Assembly: GCA_937967535.1 (NCBI GenBank) | Contig: CALCMV010000223.1 | Span: forward strand, 1 to 10,561 | Direction: 5' to 3' | Source of the DNA: an uncultured Saprospiraceae bacterium | GTDB lineage: Bacteria; Bacteroidota; Bacteroidia; Chitinophagales; Saprospiraceae | DNA length: 10,561 bases | Part shown: positions 4,632 to 10,561 of the stretch, piece after piece | How the letters are laid out: each line of letters starts with the position of its first letter | How positions within the stretch are numbered: the stretch's first letter is position 1 | Program-made: the position numbers and the translations under genes | Notes under the pieces: generated by a model | Told to the model about the DNA's origin: nothing | The model's database searches: none | The model's input: the letters and a program-made list of their open reading frames with translations, nothing else

Positions 4632-6785
4632 ATGAAAAGCCTAACCACTCTATTTATTACTATCTTATTTTCGGGCATTCTAATTGCCCAAAACGCCGTC
4701 AATGCTAGGCTCAAACAAGAGCGTATCGCAGCATTAGACGAGGCATTTACCAACTATTCATTATTATCAATTGATACTCGTAAATTGGCTGAATTGAAAA
4801 ACAGCACTGATTTATTGGCTATCAGTCTCTCTCCCGATACTCAGCAAAACTGGAATATCGTACTCGAACCCAACGATCTTCGCGGTCCCGCTTACCAATC
4901 CGTTGCCAATACAGAAATTGGTCTTCAAATTCAGGATATTGAAGTAAATACCTATAAAGGTTATATCAACGGCGATATTGAGCAGCCCGTTCGTCTTACC
5001 ATTAAAGATGAACATATCAGCGGCTACATTAAAAGCAACAATGATATGTATTTCATTGAACCTGTCAAACAATTTGCAAAAAACAGCCAGTCAAAAGATT
5101 TTATCCTGTATCGCTCGGCAAATATTATTGACCCTATAAATATGACCTGCCAAGCAAAACACCTCGACGATGGTTTGAAGATGGTCGAAAATAACGGCGT
5201 ACTGAAAAGCAGCGGCGCAAGTTGTATCACCTTAGAATTGGCAACAGAAGCTGATTACGAATACTACGCCATTCATGGTGAAGGTGCTAACGAATTGATT
5301 TTAAGCATTTTGAATGAAGTAGAAGGTGTATACAATACTACTTTCGGTTTGAATATTGAAGTGGTACACCAAAGCGTACATATGGTACAAAACGACCCTT
5401 TCCCGGATGATATCACCACTTCGGGTTTTATTTTGAGCCAATTCAGAAATCACTGGGAAGCCAATATGAGCCACATCCAACGCGACCTCGCACATATGTG
5501 GACGGGCAAGCAGATGGATGGCGTGAGCATCGGTATCGCATACACAGGCACGGCTTGTAGCTCGCCGAGTTTTGCTTATGGTGTTTCACAAAATATCGGC
5601 AGCTTTGCTTACGGGCGTTTTGTACTGACGGCACACGAAATCGGACACAATCTTGGCGCACAACACTCTGATAGCGAAGGCTGTTCGAGTACGGGTTCTA
5701 TCATGTGTTCAGGAGTACAACTCGGTGCTTTTTACTTTTCAGAAGACGAGCAACAATCTATCAATACCAAACTCAATTCGCCCGAAGCCTGTTTTGCAGG
5801 CGGCGCTGCTCCTACGGGTTTGCAAGCTAATCCGACTTGTACGGCAGTCGAGTTGACTTGGAATGGCACAGCACAAGATGATTACGTAGTGCGCCTTCGC
5901 CCTGTGGGTACTAACCAGTGGGAGAGCTACAATACAGTCGGAAATACATTCAGCGTCGAAAATGTAAATGCACCGGAATACGAATTTCAAGTGAAAAGCA
6001 GTTGCAATCCGACATTTTCTGATTCTGAATTTTTCGCACCTTCGCAGCATACGATTCTGCAACTTTCGGTTTTCCTCGAAGGTGCATACGACCCCGCTAT
6101 TGACCTCATGCGTACCAACCTCAACGACCTCGAAGTCTTGCCCGGTCAGGCAAATAATCCAAATGCCATACAGCCTTACAATACAGCCCCATGGAACTAC
6201 TTCGGCACAGAAGGGCAAGGATGGAATGATAATGATTATAAAGCCATTGAAGCTCAAAATAATGGCAACAAAGTCGTAGATTGGGTACTCGTTTCTTTCC
6301 GTACCAGCCCTGTTCCCGAAGACCAAATCCTTCGTGCTGCTGCCTTGCTGCTCGAAGATGGTAGCATTGTTTTTCCCGATAATGACCTTATTCCTTCTTA
6401 TAACAACACTGCACTCTACATCGTCATTGAACATCGCAACCACATGGGTATTATGACTCCACAGCTTATCGGTGCTGACGAAAATTGCACCTTGACTCAC
6501 GATTTTACCATAAGCAATTCTTACGTAGAACAAGAAGGAGTTGGTTTTGGTCAGGCTAATAATAATAATCGTTGGCTGATGTATGCCGGCGATGGCAACC
6601 AAGTCGTAGACGACATAAGCTATGATATTACAGGTTCGGACAAAAGCAAATGGCTCCCTGAAAACGGCGACTTTTTAAAGTATTCTGATGTAGATTATAA
6701 CTTGGACGGAGATGTAAACGGCAATGATAAAATTGTTTGGGAACAGAATAACGGCAGGTCTTCGCGAGTGTTGAAATCTTATTAA
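4632..6785 (+). CDS. Secreted M12B (reprolysin/adamalysin-type) zinc metalloprotease
   Basis: This 717-residue exported protease has a signal peptide (MKSLTTLFITILFSGILIAQ), then a propeptide to about residue 200. The metzincin catalytic domain spans about 201-390 and carries the full zinc motif HEIGHNLGAQH (His335, Glu336, His339, Gly342, His345) and a Met-turn SIMCSG (Met358). A fibronectin type III-like domain follows (about 393-473). The C-terminal module starts at VFLEGAYD (480) and contains VDWVLVSFR and IEHRNHMGIM. It ends in a calcium-loop-like DYNLDGDVNGNDK and NNGRSSRV (688-712). Similar modules end many secreted proteins of Saprospira-type bacteria; I see no classical type A sorting motif. 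It probably degrades extracellular protein. The start at 4632 is chosen because the promoter lies at 4517-4548 and because the longer frame would bury the signal peptide behind 38 residues. No clean terminator follows; the inverted repeat at 6819 is next. Confidence 0.92.
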   Translation: MKSLTTLFITILFSGILIAQNAVNARLKQERIAALDEAFTNYSLLSIDTRKLAELKNSTDLLAISLSPDTQQNWNIVLEPNDLRGPAYQSVANTEIGLQIQDIEVNTYKGYINGDIEQPVRLTIKDEHISGYIKSNNDMYFIEPVKQFAKNSQSKDFILYRSANIIDPINMTCQAKHLDDGLKMVENNGVLKSSGASCITLELATEADYEYYAIHGEGANELILSILNEVEGVYNTTFGLNIEVVHQSVHMVQNDPFPDDITTSGFILSQFRNHWEANMSHIQRDLAHMWTGKQMDGVSIGIAYTGTACSSPSFAYGVSQNIGSFAYGRFVLTAHEIGHNLGAQHSDSEGCSSTGSIMCSGVQLGAFYFSEDEQQSINTKLNSPEACFAGGAAPTGLQANPTCTAVELTWNGTAQDDYVVRLRPVGTNQWESYNTVGNTFSVENVNAPEYEFQVKSSCNPTFSDSEFFAPSQHTILQLSVFLEGAYDPAIDLMRTNLNDLEVLPGQANNPNAIQPYNTAPWNYFGTEGQGWNDNDYKAIEAQNNGNKVVDWVLVSFRTSPVPEDQILRAAALLLEDGSIVFPDNDLIPSYNNTALYIVIEHRNHMGIMTPQLIGADENCTLTHDFTISNSYVEQEGVGFGQANNNNRWLMYAGDGNQVVDDISYDITGSDKSKWLPENGDFLKYSDVDYNLDGDVNGNDKIVWEQNNGRSSRVLKSY

Positions 6786-6818
6786 TTGACCTTATGCAAA
6801 AATAAGTAGTGTTCGAGC

Positions 6819-6938
6819 AAAGTATGGAATAGTTGCAAGGCGAATATTTTTACGAAATACGGATTTTTCAGGACCAAAATACTCACTTTCAAGAAAGAAA
6901 TTCGCCTTGCAACGCTCGTATTGCCTTAAACATACTTT
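6819..6938. repeat. Inverted-repeat element downstream of the metalloprotease
   Basis: AAAGTATG (6819-6826) and GTTGCAAGGCGAAT (6832-6845) have exact complements at 6931-6938 and 6900-6913. The right arm carries extra bases between the two blocks. The 54-nt centre holds no ORF and the arms are not followed by a T run, so a small foldback element is likelier than a terminator. Confidence 0.6.
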
Positions 6939-6942
6939 AATC

Positions 6943-7236
6943 ATGGACATTGGGGAATTAGGAAATTTAGCATTAGGTAAATTGTTTTTTATCAAATAAC
7001 TATAAAATAACTGATAATCAATTCAATGTCTTCGCCAAATTTTGAATGACAAATCAGTTTAAATTTTACTTTGTTTTTTGCTGATAATTATTAATTAATA
7101 AATTAAACATTTTTTATCATTCATCCCGATAATTATCGGGACAAAATTGGTGAACACATTGTCAATTACTTACGATTTAAAACCGAATTTCCCTCTCGAC
7201 TGAGCCGAGACTAATTTCCAAAATGTCCAAAGTCCG
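6943..7236. mobile_element. MITE-like element related to 2441-2794
   Basis: The left end (TGGACATTGGGGAATTAGG near 6944) is nearly complementary to the right end (CTAATTTCCAAAATGTCCA near 7211-7229). Three blocks are shared with 2441-2794: a left-end GGGAATTAGG-type segment, TGATAATCAATTSAATG (S = C or G; 7011-7027 here, 2502-2519 there), and the 18-bp palindrome TCCCGATAATTATCGGGA at 7124-7141, which is degenerate in the other copy. A TCCAAAGTC block closes both elements. No obvious target duplication is seen and no transposase is encoded. Confidence 0.5.
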
Positions 7237-7242
7237 GATATG

Positions 7243-7405
7243 TATACTCTTTTAGGGTAAGAATTTAACTTTTTTGACGAGGAAATTTTGCGCTTAATTT
7301 TTCTCTTGGAAATGGGCGTTTATCTGGATAAATACCGTTTTCAAGGGGAAAAGTAAGTGTAAAAGTTGCCGTCAAAATGTTAAATTCTTACCCTAAAAGA
7401 GTATA
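7243..7405. mobile_element. 163-bp foldback element with perfect 26-bp terminal inverted repeats
   Basis: TATACTCTTTTAGGGTAAGA begins at 7243, and its exact complement ends at 7405; identity of the arms runs 26 nt without a mismatch and continues to about 37 nt with one mismatch and one indel (GACG/CGTC). The inner halves (about 7280-7325 and 7326-7370) are still about 70% complementary, so the whole segment is close to one long palindrome. There is no ORF. It lies 96 nt before the CoA-binding gene. Confidence 0.75.
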
Positions 7406-7501
7406 ACACTACCTTTTACTTTTTTATGATGCTCACCTTTTACAACTTTTCTCCTTCATATCCATTTAATAATCAAGCACATTCATTTTCAAGCTAATAT
7501 T

Positions 7502-7861
7502 ATGAAAAAAACACTCGTACTCGGCGCATCCACCAATAAATCAAGATACTCTTATATTGCCACACAAAGATTGGACAATCAAGGGCATGAGGTAGTCCCT
7601 TTGGGCATACGCGAAGGTGCGATAGCAGGTATTGATATACAGCAAGGTAAGCCCGATGTAGAAGGCATAGATACCGTCACGCTCTACCTCAATCCTAAAC
7701 ATCAGGAAGCCTACTACGACTATATTTTGGGCTTGAAACCCAAGCGCATTATCTTCAATCCGGGTGCCGAAAATCCGACCTTAATGCGCCTTGCGAGCGA
7801 ACAAGGCATTGAAACAGAAGCGGCTTGTACACTAGTCATGCTCTCGACAGGGCAGTATTAA
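7502..7861 (+). CDS. CoA-binding-fold protein (CoA_binding_2 / YccU type)
   Basis: The 119-residue protein is a single Rossmann-like CoA-binding domain of the small, stand-alone type. It starts MKKTLVLGASTNKSRYSYIA, with the glycine-containing first beta-alpha turn. The later GHEVVPLGIREGAIAGI, DTVTLYLNP and KRIIFNPGAENP segments are the diagnostic family blocks, and it ends in EAACTLVMLSTGQY. Length equals that of stand-alone family members, so it is complete. Known relatives bind acyl-CoA or are uncharacterised; no enzyme is attached here, so the exact role is open. It is preceded by the foldback element at 7243-7405 and faces the minus-strand TraB/GumN gene across a hairpin. No promoter of the consensus type was found in 7406-7501. 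Confidence 0.9.
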   Translation: MKKTLVLGASTNKSRYSYIATQRLDNQGHEVVPLGIREGAIAGIDIQQGKPDVEGIDTVTLYLNPKHQEAYYDYILGLKPKRIIFNPGAENPTLMRLASEQGIETEAACTLVMLSTGQY

Positions 7862-7916
7862 AAATGAGTAGATGAGTAAATGAGTAAATGGAATCATTTA
7901 CGCATCTACTCATTTT
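7861..7916. terminator. Hairpin between convergent genes, built from 8-bp repeats
   Basis: Arms 7861-7883 and 7894-7916 pair over 23 bp with one mismatch and a 10-nt loop. It occupies the 56 nt between two convergent stop codons and is flanked by short T or A runs, so it could end transcription in both directions. The left arm is made of ATGAGTA-type units of 8-bp period. Confidence 0.65.
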
Positions 7917-7917
7917 A

Positions 7918-8952
7918 TCATTTACTCGTTTTTTCTCTTTGCGGAATGACTTGATAGCCTGCTTTTCGCAACAATTCAATCACGCCATTTTCACCGGGCA
8001 AATGAGCCGCACCGACCGCAAAAAAGGTGGGTTTTTCCATTGCCATTTCTTCGATGACGGGTATCCAATTATGATTGCGAATGTATAATAAGGCATGGTC
8101 AAAATTTTTCACGCCTTCCGACTCGGCAGCTACGGCGAGATGCAGGGCTTGGAGGTCTTGATTTTTGTACATCTCTACCATATCACCAAACATAGCATCG
8201 TCATTTTGCCCATCTTCAAGAGATTTCATCAACATTTTCGCTTGGTCTTCGTAAGGAATACTATCCAAAACACTCATCTGAAATTTGGCGGTTTCGAGTC
8301 CTTTTACGGGCATTTTGCGGCGTTTTGCCATTCGCATCAATTCCATTTCATAGGAAGTCATATCTTGTTTTTCCCCCATTGTCCCTTCGCTCATCATGGC
8401 GGAGAGCAGAATGGGTTTCATATTGTCCATATCTTCGAGGCTGCCAATATCTTTTTGTTCAAAATGCTCGTCGAGTAGCGTATATTCCTCTTCGCTAAGC
8501 AGGTCTTTGAGCGTCACGCCATCATCCATAAACATCTCGCCTAATGCACCAAACATTGAAAAAATATTATCCATATCTACCTCTAAAGTAAGCTGTTCGG
8601 TTTGTACAAAGCGATTTTTCAACAAATTCGTCAGGATAAAATCTTTTTTGGGAATAATGTGAATCGTACCATACAAATAGGAAGATGTTTTCAAATCTTT
8701 GCCCGAAATCTCCCAAAGCAGCGAATTGGAATTGCTCGTATCTGCCTCTAACAAAGCAACGGACGCACCGATAGCAGGAAGTTGGTTTTTTGTGCTTTGC
8801 GCTGAATTGGCAACCGAAGTTTTGGCGCGTTGCTCTTCCATACGAATGGCTTTTTGATAGCCACTGCACGATTGCAAGCCAATAGCTATGGATAACAGCG
8901 CAAAGATGTATGAGGTGTAATGTATAAGGTGTGCTTTTTTTTTGTAAATCAT
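7918..8952 (-). CDS. TraB/GumN-family lipoprotein (putative metallopeptidase-like)
   Basis: The 344-residue product has a lipoprotein signal peptide (hydrophobic 13-28, lipobox LQSC, Cys29). A low-complexity linker runs to about 75. The TraB/GumN domain then shows its hallmarks: LLWEISGKDLKTSSYLYGTIHII (78-100, His98 in GTIH) at the start and FFAVGAAHLPGENGVIELLRKAGYQV (about 310-335, His317) at the end. The middle is rich in Met, Glu and Asp. Family members are related to the TIKI proteases and are thought to be metal-dependent, with the two GxxH histidines as ligands; activity here is inferred. The lipobox places it at the periplasmic face of a membrane. It stands alone on the minus strand and converges with the CoA-binding gene. 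No consensus promoter was found upstream of 8952 on that strand. Confidence 0.88.
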   Translation of the reverse strand: MIYKKKAHLIHYTSYIFALLSIAIGLQSCSGYQKAIRMEEQRAKTSVANSAQSTKNQLPAIGASVALLEADTSNSNSLLWEISGKDLKTSSYLYGTIHIIPKKDFILTNLLKNRFVQTEQLTLEVDMDNIFSMFGALGEMFMDDGVTLKDLLSEEEYTLLDEHFEQKDIGSLEDMDNMKPILLSAMMSEGTMGEKQDMTSYEMELMRMAKRRKMPVKGLETAKFQMSVLDSIPYEDQAKMLMKSLEDGQNDDAMFGDMVEMYKNQDLQALHLAVAAESEGVKNFDHALLYIRNHNWIPVIEEMAMEKPTFFAVGAAHLPGENGVIELLRKAGYQVIPQREKTSK

Positions 8953-9206
8953 TTTTTTTAATTAATTCGGAAAAATTGTGTCGTGTGGTTTATGCAAAAA
9001 TCGGGCTTCTTTTCAGACGCTAATATAAGGTATAGGTAGCTCAATTAGTTCAAAAACCTAAGCGGCTTGCGTTTACGTGCTATTTTCCAAATGAAAAAAA
9101 TAATATTCGAGTAGAATAAGAGGCAGTCGGCAGACGAAAGTTTTTACAAAACTTAGGACTTGAACCATTAAGTAGTAAGCAGATTCGTATGACGATGTAT
9201 GTTTTT

Positions 9207-9219
9207 TGCCATTATGGCA
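9207..9219. promoter_or_regulatory. Palindrome TGCCAT-T-ATGGCA in the hsp20 upstream region
   Basis: Perfect 6-bp arms with one central base. A further TGCCAT lies at about 9238-9243. The site is about 240 nt upstream of hsp20 and about 255 nt upstream of the TraB/GumN start on the other strand. It could be an operator; no regulator is named. The rest of 8953-9330 shows nothing I can interpret. Confidence 0.3.
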
Positions 9220-9335
9220 GTTAAAATTTAATTAAAATGCCATTGTGTCATGTAAAAATTACGATTTTCGGCAAAATTGGCTTGAAAAACCTGTTGGCAC
9301 TCCAATTGATTAATGAGAGGTGTAAACGATTTAGA

Positions 9336-9413
9336 GTTCTTAGTTCGAGGTACTTTGTTCTACGTTAATTTCGATAACTCACAGCGAAGAACAAAGCACA
9401 AAGAACGACGAAC
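9336..9413. repeat. Imperfect inverted repeat, relative of the 2999-3200 element
   Basis: Arms 9336-9365 and 9384-9413 match at about 22 of 30 positions. The complement of the right arm matches the left arm of the element at 3018-3047 at roughly 26 of 29 positions, and both contain CTTTGTT and TTCG blocks. It ends 33 nt before the hsp20 start, as the other copy ends just before the ArsC-like start. Confidence 0.6.
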
Positions 9414-9446
9414 ACAAAAAATTCACACAAAACAAATTTTAATATT

Positions 9447-9881
9447 ATGACACATGTATCAGTAAGTCCATTTGTAAAAAGAAAACCCTCACGTACTTTT
9501 TTGGATGATATTTTCTCCAATATCAACGAAGTTATCGGCAATGATTTTGTCAACAATCGCCCATTGGTCAATGTGGTCGAGTCCAAAGATGCTTACACAC
9601 TTTCGCTTGCCGCACCCGGCTTGGAGAAAGGAGATTTTGACATCAATATTGAGAAAAATCTCCTGACGATTTCGGTAGAAAAACAAACAGAAACCGTTGA
9701 AGGTGAAAAATATACACGTCGCGAATTTAGCTATAGCAAATTCGCACGCTCGTTTCGCTTGCCAAAGACGGTAAAAACTGAAGACATCGCAGGTGCTTAC
9801 AAAAACGGCATCCTCAATGTCACCTTGCCCAAAAAAGAGGAAGCAAAAGAATTGCCTCCACGTAAAATTGAAATTGCGTAA
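9447..9881 (+). CDS. Hsp20 (alpha-crystallin) small heat-shock protein
   Basis: The 144-residue protein is a typical bacterial small heat-shock protein: an ATP-independent holdase that forms cytoplasmic oligomers and keeps unfolding proteins soluble. The short N-terminal arm (1-37) has FLDDIFSNINEVIG. The alpha-crystallin domain (about 38-130) runs from PLVNVVESKDAYTLSLAAPGL through YTRREFSYSKFARSFRLP to the signature GILNVTLPK (121-129). The tail PPRKIEIA carries the I-x-I motif (Ile141, Ile143) that links subunits into oligomers. Length is normal and the gene intact. The ATG at 9447 gives the complete arm. The upstream region has no CIRCE operator. It is followed by a hairpin terminator at 9954-9989. 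Confidence 0.96.
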   Translation: MTHVSVSPFVKRKPSRTFLDDIFSNINEVIGNDFVNNRPLVNVVESKDAYTLSLAAPGLEKGDFDINIEKNLLTISVEKQTETVEGEKYTRREFSYSKFARSFRLPKTVKTEDIAGAYKNGILNVTLPKKEEAKELPPRKIEIA

Positions 9882-9953
9882 TTAGACTTGAGACGAGAGA
9901 TATGAGATGAGAGAAAAGTCTCCCATTGAATCACACACAGCTAACCAATCACA

Positions 9954-9989
9954 GGACGGCAGAAGCATCTGCCGATGCCGTCCAATTTT
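9954..9989 (+). terminator. Hairpin terminator after hsp20
   Basis: GGACGGCA (9954-9961) pairs with TGCCGTCC (9976-9983), followed by AATTTT. An inner stem (GCAGA with TCTGC) lies within the loop. It is 73 nt after the stop codon and the T run is short, so efficiency is uncertain. Confidence 0.6.
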
Positions 9990-10082
9990 CTACACATATA
10001 CTCTGTAAGGAATATCTGTGTTGCGCCTCAAAAATAAAGAAGCATAGTTTTTCATAGTTAACGTTTATTAGGGTTTTACTTT

Positions 10083-10119
10083 AAGTCGTTCTGCGCTTGC
10101 GCGGGGCGGCTTTTTTTTG
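10083..10119 (+). terminator. Orphan rho-independent terminator with a G-U-rich stem
   Basis: Arms 10083-10095 and 10100-10112 pair over all 13 positions (four G-U pairs) with a 4-nt loop, followed by a T run of about nine. It lies about 200 nt after hsp20, which already has a hairpin at 9954. It may be a second terminator of hsp20 or the end of a small RNA from 9990-10082; no ORF of size is there. Confidence 0.75.
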
Positions 10120-10160
10120 TTAAACCTTACATTGATAATCAAAGACTTAAAACTTCATAG

Positions 10161-10168
10161 TATCTTTG
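10161..10168 (+). promoter_or_regulatory. Isolated -7-like box TATCTTTG
   Basis: TATCTTTG matches TAnnTTTG exactly. No TTTG lies 19-21 nt upstream; the nearest TTG is at 10132, too far by the usual spacing, so this is a partial promoter match. No intact gene follows it, only the decayed sorting-domain remnant at 10320-10439. Confidence 0.35.
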
Positions 10169-10319
10169 CTGCCTGACAATAATACATCCTATTGCCGTAA
10201 CCCGTTATTCGTTTTTTAACTAATTAATAATCAATAACTTACTGTAATTTTTAATTGTCAATGAATTACGAATTAAACTACTATTCATTTCTTTTCTCTA
10301 ATTATTCAAACCGTAAAAT

Positions 10320-10439
10320 ACTTATGCGGATGGTCAGCATCAAATTTCACTCGAAATAGCTGATTTATCTGCGGGGGTGTATGTGGTGAAAATGGCTTCT
10401 GATTTGGGGGTGATTAGTAAGCATTTTTTGAAGGAATAG
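10320..10439 (+). pseudogene. Remnant of a T9SS type A sorting domain
   Basis: In the frame ending at TAG 10437-10439 the last about 39 codons read ADGQHQISLEI, ADLSAGVYVVKM, and then VISKHFLKE. This is the typical final half of a T9SS type A sorting domain (compare LAPGVYHYRL in the protein at 2-262). The same frame is closed by TAA at 10314, and there is no start codon or cargo upstream. The usual YPNP motif is absent, although NYSN can be read in another frame at about 10300, hinting at frameshift decay. A terminator follows, as expected for a gene 3' end. I infer that a secreted-protein gene has lost most of its body. Confidence 0.7.
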
Positions 10440-10462
10440 ACGCACTTGATTTTGAAGAAATG

Positions 10463-10497
10463 GGCTGCCTTGCGATTTTGTGGGGTGGCTTTTTTTG
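10463..10497 (+). terminator. Terminator after the sorting-domain remnant
   Basis: Arms 10463-10473 and 10480-10490 pair over 11 bp with several G-U pairs, followed by a T run. It sits 23 nt behind the TAG at 10439, the normal place for the 3' end of the gene that was once there. Nothing is recognised from 10500 to the window end. Confidence 0.65.
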
Positions 10498-10561
10498 TTG
10501 TCAATCCATCGGTTTATATCGCTCTTTTTTCAACACAAATAAAGAATCATTTTTGGTAAGT

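Noticed and set aside
5739..6602. 287-codon open frame on the minus strand inside the metalloprotease
   Set aside because: It is antisense to a protein with clear domains, has no recognisable motif, and its composition looks like the shadow of the plus-strand codons.
7861..7920. Short repeats at the convergent junction as a possible CRISPR or tandem-repeat array
   Set aside because: Units are only 8 bp with no spacers; they form the arms of one hairpin.
9292..9325. Possible CIRCE (HrcA) operator upstream of hsp20
   Set aside because: Only one half resembles it (TTGGCACTC at about 9294); the second half GAGTGCTAA is not present at the required 9-nt spacing.
1..10561. tRNA, rRNA, complete insertion sequence or CRISPR array
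   Set aside because: No cloverleaf-like gene, rRNA segment, transposase ORF or regularly spaced repeat was seen on either strand by eye; a tRNAscan or Infernal run was not possible.

Overview
The window looks like a low-GC chromosomal segment of a Bacteroidota species, probably from the Saprospirales/Chitinophagales side of the phylum. Four observations support this. The left edge carries a type IX secretion (T9SS) type A sorting domain, and the right edge a decayed remnant of one. Two good promoters have the Bacteroidota form TTTG-N20-TAnnTTTG, with ACTTTGC at the -7 box. Starts lack Shine-Dalgarno sequences and sit in A/T-rich leaders. Several encoded families (DUF3127, secreted reprolysin with a Saprospira-type C-terminal module, TraB/GumN lipoprotein) are typical of that group. 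The species cannot be fixed from sequence alone.

Layout, left to right. 2-262 is the C-terminus of a T9SS cargo protein. 384-1550 and 1641-2093 are two tandem lipoprotein genes. They share a nearly identical 5' leader hairpin and signal peptide but have unrelated mature parts: one is an endonuclease/exonuclease/phosphatase-fold enzyme that looks like a secreted sphingomyelinase C, the other a small four-cysteine protein. A terminator closes the pair. 2151-3237 is a gene-free stretch holding an orphan terminator and two transposon-like inverted-repeat elements, each with direct repeats at its ends. 3238-3594 is an ArsC/Spx-like thioredoxin-fold protein lacking the catalytic cysteine. 3817-4200 is a DUF3127 protein with an SSB-like acidic tip, preceded by a clear promoter and a 14-codon upstream ORF. 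4632-6785 is a secreted M12B-type zinc metalloprotease. Its own promoter lies at 4517-4548, so the longer upstream start at 4518 is wrong.

6786-7501 is gene-free and packed with three consecutive foldback elements; the last (7243-7405) has 26-bp perfect terminal inverted repeats. 7502-7861 is a small CoA-binding-fold protein. It converges on a TraB/GumN-family lipoprotein (7918-8952, minus strand) across a 23-bp-stem hairpin. 9447-9881 is an Hsp20 small heat-shock protein with its terminator. The right end holds an orphan terminator, a -7-like box, a T9SS sorting-domain remnant and its terminator, which reads as the shell of a deleted secreted-protein gene.

The genes do not form one pathway. 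The theme is cell-envelope and secreted proteins (T9SS cargo, three lipoproteins, a secreted protease) interspersed with housekeeping genes and many small palindromic elements. The most unusual items are the shared leader/signal-peptide cassette, the clustered foldback elements, and the cysteine-less ArsC homologue.
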